Positions 24,597 through 27,591 of a stretch of DNA of 27,591 bases are shown here, piece by piece (position 1 is the stretch's first letter; every line of letters starts with the position of its first letter). The DNA is from an uncultured Acetatifactor sp. (GTDB lineage: Bacteria > Bacillota > Clostridia > Lachnospirales > Lachnospiraceae): the NCBI GenBank assembly GCA_910578995.1, contig CAJTSY010000043.1, forward strand, positions 1,310 to 28,900, written 5' to 3'. The position numbers were made by a program, and so were the translations under genes. The notes beneath the pieces are model-generated. The model was given only the letters and a program-made list of their open reading frames with translations, was not told where the DNA came from and did not search any database.

Positions 24597-24647
24597 ATGA
24601 TTTCGATACTTTTTATTTGCCACGGCAGGATTTGTTGGTCATGGTAA
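24597..24647 (+). pseudogene. Broken start of a low-molecular-weight protein tyrosine phosphatase
   Basis: A good AGGAGG site 10 nt before the ATG is followed by MISILFICHGRICWSW and a stop. Low-molecular-weight phosphatases begin with a very similar strand and the catalytic loop CHGNICRSPMAE. Here Asn11 is Arg, the catalytic-loop Arg14 is Trp, and the frame ends two codons later. The gene has lost all the rest and cannot be active. Confidence 0.55.
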
Positions 24648-24660
24648 AATGCTTATAAAT

Positions 24661-24720
24661 CTAATGTTTTCCGTGTTTCTTACTCAATTTTACCAATGAT
24701 TTACCAATATTTCTGGAGAG
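24661..24720 (-). pseudogene. Possible integrase C-terminal remnant
   Basis: On the minus strand the codons before TAG at 24663 read NIGKSLVKLSKKHGKH. This basic GKSLV-type ending resembles tails of tyrosine recombinases from Clostridia elements, by recollection only. A stop codon lies just upstream in frame, so only about 19 codons remain. It abuts the broken phosphatase gene, where an attachment site would be expected. Confidence 0.3.
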
Positions 24721-24762
24721 TCAGACTTGCGATTATAAAACCAGAATGAGGAGATTAACACC

Positions 24763-25146
24763 ATGGATAAATTGAAAAAACATATTTATGATGGGAATAA
24801 TGGATTGCATTATACGTTGGTAGGCGACTACTATATCCCGGACTTGAAGCTGCCGGAGGAAAGCCGCCCCATCGGACGCTATGGGCGGCTGCACCGGGAA
24901 TATGTCAAACAGGAACATCCGGCACGGTACAGATCCCTTATCCTGACGGGGAAATTGTGGACGTACCTTGCCGACTTGAACGAGCAGGCGGAGGAACGGC
25001 TTGACTTAATCATGGAGCAGATGAAAGCCGCTGAGGGAGTGACCGAGGAACTGAAAGCCCGGAACCAGCTTGAATGGGTAGGCCAGATGAACAATATCCG
25101 CAACCGGGCGGAGGAAATCATAAAAAGTGAGATGATTTATTTATAG
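24763..25146 (+). CDS. tnpV: TnpV family transposon-encoded protein
   Basis: A 127-aa soluble protein matching the TnpV family (PF14198): an N-terminal YTLVGDYYIPDLKLPEE, then RPIGRYGRLHREYVKQEHPARYRSLILTGKLWTYLADLNEQAEERLDLIMEQM, and a helical C-terminus. The family accompanies mobilisable and conjugative transposons of Clostridia (Tn4451 type); its role is not well defined. GAGGAG lies 9 nt before the ATG. It is the first intact gene to the right of the remnant zone and identifies the flank as mobile DNA. Confidence 0.88.
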   Translation: MDKLKKHIYDGNNGLHYTLVGDYYIPDLKLPEESRPIGRYGRLHREYVKQEHPARYRSLILTGKLWTYLADLNEQAEERLDLIMEQMKAAEGVTEELKARNQLEWVGQMNNIRNRAEEIIKSEMIYL

Positions 25147-25191
25147 ATATGTGGTAGAATTATTTTAGACGATAAATTGGGATTTTTGGAG

Positions 25192-25827
25192 ATGTGTTCT
25201 GTGCTTTTATTACAAGAATATGTGAATGACCCATGTGGTACTTTAAGTATTCCATATTGGAAATCAAAAGAACTCGCTGTGCCCCAAAATATGAAAATAA
25301 TTCATGGTAGAGATTTTTCTGTTGGAATGCTTAGAGGCTACAAAGATGAGCCATATTTTCGGCTATCTCACAATTTAAAAAATATCGGTCAAGTATTTTT
25401 GACTGATGTAGAACCAGTATCTGGCTCGTCCAATATAAATGAATTTGTTTGGCTCATAAATGCAAGTTATAGTGATATAAGCATTACCAAAGAACAAATA
25501 GAAAGTTATCGCAGAACTCCTGTTTATTGCCCTGACTTGTGGATTTTATTTAAGGAACAAAATTCAAATAATATTGTCGCAGGAGGAATAGCCGACTATG
25601 ACAGGGAAACTAATGAATTGATTTTAGAGTGGATACAAGTACTTCCTCATTATCGAAGGAAAGGTTATGGGCAGTTGATAGTGAATAGTTTGTTGTTAAA
25701 AATGCAGGGTATAGCTGAATTTGCAACCGTATCAGGGAAAGTGAATAATCCGACCAATCCGCAGAGCCTATATAGAAAATGTGGATTTATTGGTGATGAT
25801 GTTTGGCATATTCTCACTCAAAAATAG
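25192..25827 (+). CDS. GNAT family N-acetyltransferase (AT-rich, likely acquired)
   Basis: A 211-aa protein. The front part (NDPCGTLSIPYWKSKELAVPQNMKIIHGRDF) and the linker to NINEFVWLINASYSDISITKEQIESY are characteristic of a two-part acetyltransferase family. The acetyl-CoA loop is clear in VLPHYRRKGYGQLIVNSLL, and the end VSGKVNNPTNPQSLYRKCGFIGDDVWHIL completes the fold. Codon use is far more AT-rich than the chromosomal genes to the left, so recent transfer is likely. The start is uncertain: the ATG at 25192 has no spacer after GGAG, while GTG at 25201 has GGAG at 9 nt. The substrate is unknown. Confidence 0.82.
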   Translation: MCSVLLLQEYVNDPCGTLSIPYWKSKELAVPQNMKIIHGRDFSVGMLRGYKDEPYFRLSHNLKNIGQVFLTDVEPVSGSSNINEFVWLINASYSDISITKEQIESYRRTPVYCPDLWILFKEQNSNNIVAGGIADYDRETNELILEWIQVLPHYRRKGYGQLIVNSLLLKMQGIAEFATVSGKVNNPTNPQSLYRKCGFIGDDVWHILTQK

Positions 25828-25829
25828 AG

Positions 25830-25860
25830 TTTCAAATTCCCATTTATCGGGACTTTGAAA
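25830..25860. terminator. Hairpin after the AT-rich GNAT gene
   Basis: TTTCAAA (25830-25836) pairs with TTTGAAA (25854-25860), and TCCC (25838-25841) with GGGA (25849-25852), around a 7-nt loop, immediately after the stop codon. There is no long T-run, so terminator activity is tentative. Confidence 0.5.
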
Positions 25861-25927
25861 AATCCGTTACAAAGCAAAGGCATACTTGTGTAGACCATGC
25901 CGTGTTTATTTGAAAGAGGGAAATTAT

Positions 25928-26212
25928 ATGGAACTAAAATTTGAATGGGACGAGGAAAAAGAACGTATCAACCGCCAAAAACATGGAATCTCTTTTGAAA
26001 CGGCTTCATACGTTTTTCGGGATGAACATTACATAGAGATGTATGATTTCGAGCATAGTATAGAAGAAGACCGTTATATTGCAATCGGTATGGTTGGCGA
26101 TTTATTGTTTGTTGTATTTACCGAGCGAGGGGAGAATATTCGGTTAATCTCCGCAAGATTGGCAACGGAAAGTGAAAGGAGGCTTTATTATGACCAAAAC
26201 TTTTACAATTAA
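25928..26212 (+). CDS. brnT: BrnT family toxin
   Basis: A 94-aa small protein matching the BrnT ribonuclease toxin family (PF04365, RelE-like fold). The hallmark N-terminus FEWDEEKERINRQKHGISFETA, the acidic DFEHSIEEDRYIAIGMV segment, the strand FVVFTERGENIRLISARLAT and the ERRLYY ending are all present. In known systems BrnT cleaves RNA and is neutralised by BrnA, encoded immediately downstream. GAGGG lies 8 nt before the ATG; an in-frame ATG at 25886 is rejected. Its last 23 bases overlap the next ORF, consistent with coupled toxin-antitoxin translation. It sits in the mobile segment. Confidence 0.9.
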   Translation: MELKFEWDEEKERINRQKHGISFETASYVFRDEHYIEMYDFEHSIEEDRYIAIGMVGDLLFVVFTERGENIRLISARLATESERRLYYDQNFYN

Positions 26213-26372
26213 GGATGGCCAGGTTCCTACGCCGGAACAATTGGAGGAAGTCAGGGCGGCGGCCAAGCGGGAAATTCAATTTGATGAAGATTCCCCGGAA
26301 CTGTCCCCGGCAATGTTTAAGGCGTTCAGATGTTCCGTGGCACAGCGCAACAGAAATAAGAAGAACGCATAG
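26190..26372 (+). CDS. Probable BrnT-partner antitoxin, 60 aa
   Basis: A 60-aa protein whose ATG lies inside the toxin gene with AGGAGG 7 nt upstream. The N-terminal TFTIKDGQVPTPEQLEEVRAAAKREIQFDEDSPELSPAMFKAF has the short strand, acidic linker and proline pattern seen in toxin-neutralising proteins next to BrnT genes. It ends in a basic tail, RNRNKKNA. A canonical BrnA ribbon-helix-helix domain at the C-terminus is not evident, so it may be a short or variant antitoxin that does not itself bind DNA. Position is the main support for the call. Confidence 0.65.
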   Translation: MTKTFTIKDGQVPTPEQLEEVRAAAKREIQFDEDSPELSPAMFKAFRCSVAQRNRNKKNA

Positions 26373-26450
26373 CAACTCTATTACGAATCAAGAGCGCACT
26401 GTCCCGGACATTCCGGCTTATACCCCTAAAAATTGAATCTGAACCACTCC

Positions 26451-26490
26451 AAATGCCGTTGCATGGACCAAAAACCAAGTAACGGCATTT
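26451..26490. terminator. Convergent hairpin between the toxin partner and the HTH gene
   Basis: A 10-bp perfect stem (AAATGCCGTT, 26451-26460; AACGGCATTT, 26481-26490) has a 20-nt loop. It starts two bases from the stop codon of the minus-strand regulator and lies 78 bases after the plus-strand toxin partner. The short T ends on both sides suit a bidirectional terminator. Confidence 0.6.
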
Positions 26491-26492
26491 CC

Positions 26493-27302
26493 TTATCTGC
26501 GCTTCATCCTGCTCAATGGTGAATCCTTATATGCCGGAGTTTTCTTCATAACATTCTTCAGAACCGTGCACTCCTGCTCAGACAGCTTCTCATACCGGAT
26601 TTGAAGCTGCGTACACATGAGGGCGGTGAACACATCCAGATAGGAACCCGGCACAGCCAGTGCCTTCTTTGCGTCCTTGATTAGTTTCATGGCATTGGAG
26701 TCGTCTGGCGCACTGTCCGTATCGTCCTTGTGCGTTTCCCTTATGGCATGGAGGATAGTGTCCCAAGTCCGGTGCGTGACCTGACAGAAATAATCTTCTT
26801 CCTGTACCTGCATAGCTTCCAACGCCTTTAACGCAGCATCTTCCTCCACCGGCTGATATTGGGAAAGGACTTGCCCCCGCAGGACTTCCAGAAGGCTGTT
26901 GAAGTTTTGGAAGTGGGAAGTGGCGACACCATCCACATAAATTTCTGTGTCTGTCATTAAGGTAACGAAGTCCTCATGCGTGGCAATCTCACACAGGAGC
27001 CGGTTATTGATACGCCCGCTTTTTAACAGTTCCACCATACTGTCACTCAAATGTAACTCTGTAAGTTCCGTGTCTGGATGGTTCCGGTTTTCTGTCAGGC
27101 AAAGAAGATAGTCCGTTGACACTCCGTAAAACTTTGCCAGCTCCACAAGGCTCTTGTGACTGATTTCCTTGTAATCATCGTTTTCATAGCTCCCCAAAGC
27201 TGATTTGGAAATTCCCGTAGCTGCCGCCAGTTCCTCTAATTTTAAATGCCGTTCCGTCCTTAAATCCTTTAAACGCTCCTGAACCGTTATCCCCTGTTTC
27301 AT
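26493..27302 (-). CDS. Cro/CI-type helix-turn-helix regulator
   Basis: A 269-aa cytoplasmic DNA-binding protein. An HTH_3 domain (about 5-70) has the helix-turn-helix LKLEELAAATGISKSALGSYEN and the following SLVELAKFYGVSTDYLLCLTE. A long helical C-terminal part (about 85-269) is typical of regulators on Clostridia integrative elements and is probably for dimerisation or partner binding. AGGAG lies upstream of the ATG. It is the rightmost gene, on the strand opposite TnpV and the toxin. Repeated operator-like sites lie 90-150 bases upstream. A role in controlling element genes is inferred from this context. Confidence 0.85.
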   Translation of the reverse strand: MKQGITVQERLKDLRTERHLKLEELAAATGISKSALGSYENDDYKEISHKSLVELAKFYGVSTDYLLCLTENRNHPDTELTELHLSDSMVELLKSGRINNRLLCEIATHEDFVTLMTDTEIYVDGVATSHFQNFNSLLEVLRGQVLSQYQPVEEDAALKALEAMQVQEEDYFCQVTHRTWDTILHAIRETHKDDTDSAPDDSNAMKLIKDAKKALAVPGSYLDVFTALMCTQLQIRYEKLSEQECTVLKNVMKKTPAYKDSPLSRMKRR

Positions 27303-27346
27303 GGCTTCCTGCTCCTTCCCTGCGGCCTGCTTTTGCCGCTATCTCC

Positions 27347-27355
27347 ATTGTACCA
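27347..27355 (-). promoter_or_regulatory. Extended -10 promoter of the HTH regulator
   Basis: On the minus strand TGGTACAAT forms a TGn-extended -10 element about 45 bases before the ATG at 27302. No convincing -35 lies 17 bases upstream, which extended -10 promoters tolerate. Confidence 0.5.
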
Positions 27356-27390
27356 CATATCCATGTTAGGAGCATTTTTCTTTGATATTC

Positions 27391-27452
27391 TTTCATAAGT
27401 GCAAAATGCGCTTTTTATTAACCCGAATTTTCATAAGTGCAAAATGCACACT
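27391..27452. repeat. Repeated operator-like sites upstream of the HTH regulator
   Basis: TTTCATAAGTGCAAAATGC occurs at 27391-27409 and again at 27429-27447, 38 bases apart. Each copy contains the dyad GTGCA-AAA-TGCRC, perfect in the second copy. The spacing is between three and four helical turns, and the copies lie upstream of the regulator promoter. They are candidate binding sites for the HTH protein, controlling itself or a gene beyond the window edge. Confidence 0.65.
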
Positions 27453-27591
27453 TGATTTTTGAACCCGACCGGCGGGAAGCATTTTCCGCAATCGTGGAAT
27501 TTCTTTGATTTCGGGCTTCATTCCTGATTCGTGGACATACGGCACAGGGTACAAAAATGTCCTATGATATAGGCAGTTCATCGATGGATTA
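27453..27591. other. Window-edge noncoding stretch
   Basis: No gene with a supported start was found. Small dyads are visible: CCCG/CGGG at 27464-27476 and CCTAT-GAT-ATAGG at 27561-27573. It is probably regulatory sequence for a gene that begins beyond the window. Confidence 0.35.

Larger units (their letters stand above)
24211..24762. other. Remnant zone without an intact gene
   Basis: These 552 bases hold no complete gene. They contain, in order, a plus-strand C-terminal fragment (24368-24499), a broken phosphatase start (24597-24647) and a minus-strand fragment resembling an integrase tail (24661-24720). They are listed separately. The zone marks the transition to the mobile-element genes on the right. 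Confidence 0.6.

Noticed and set aside
27464..27573. Origin of transfer
   Set aside because: Small dyads are present in an element-like context, but no nick-site consensus or relaxase gene is visible in the window.

Overview
The window looks like a chromosomal stretch of a gut Clostridia, most likely Lachnospiraceae. This is inferred from the GC-rich codon use, the strong AGGAGG-type ribosome binding sites, and the gene families present (DUF4867, DUF2871, COG3044 ABC-class ATPase, WYL regulator, TnpV). No rRNA, tRNA or CRISPR was recognised.

Region 1 (1-7425). The tail of an unidentified gene and a bidirectional terminator are followed by a minus-strand series. In transcription order this is a hybrid sensor histidine kinase with two periplasmic solute-binding domains, an SGNH hydrolase, a DUF4867 protein and a xylulokinase. 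A pentose or pentulose use locus next to an extracellular-solute sensor is a reasonable reading. The kinase start region carries two 72-bp tandem repeats plus a partial third.

Region 2 (7426-11116). Plus strand: a WYL-domain regulator divergent from the kinase, a GNAT acetyltransferase, and a lipoprotein alpha/beta hydrolase with a near-consensus promoter.

Region 3 (11117-13525). An AT-richer islet on the minus strand: a 34-aa ORF, a DUF262 protein, an AAA ATPase cut to about 215 aa, and the out-of-frame tail of another small protein. It resembles a decayed multi-gene defence-like module.

Region 4 (13616-19078). Minus strand: a COG3044 ABC-class ATPase with a 100-residue Gly/Arg-rich insert, an amylosucrase-like GH13 enzyme and a DUF2871 membrane protein. 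A GNAT gene with a near-consensus promoter is divergent from the ATPase.

Region 5 (19231-23583). Minus-strand operon of a MarR regulator and two ABC exporter half-transporters with one catalytic and one degenerate ATP site. Three 41-bp tandem repeats separate the two transporter genes.

Region 6 (23875-27591). An orphan 111-aa gene and gene remnants (a possible DUF4143 ATPase tail, the first 16 codons of a low-molecular-weight tyrosine phosphatase, a possible integrase tail) lead into a mobile-element-like segment. That segment has TnpV, an AT-rich GNAT, a BrnT-type toxin with a small overlapping partner, and a Cro/CI-type regulator with repeated operator-like sites upstream. The remnants suggest an insertion or deletion boundary near 24640-24665.
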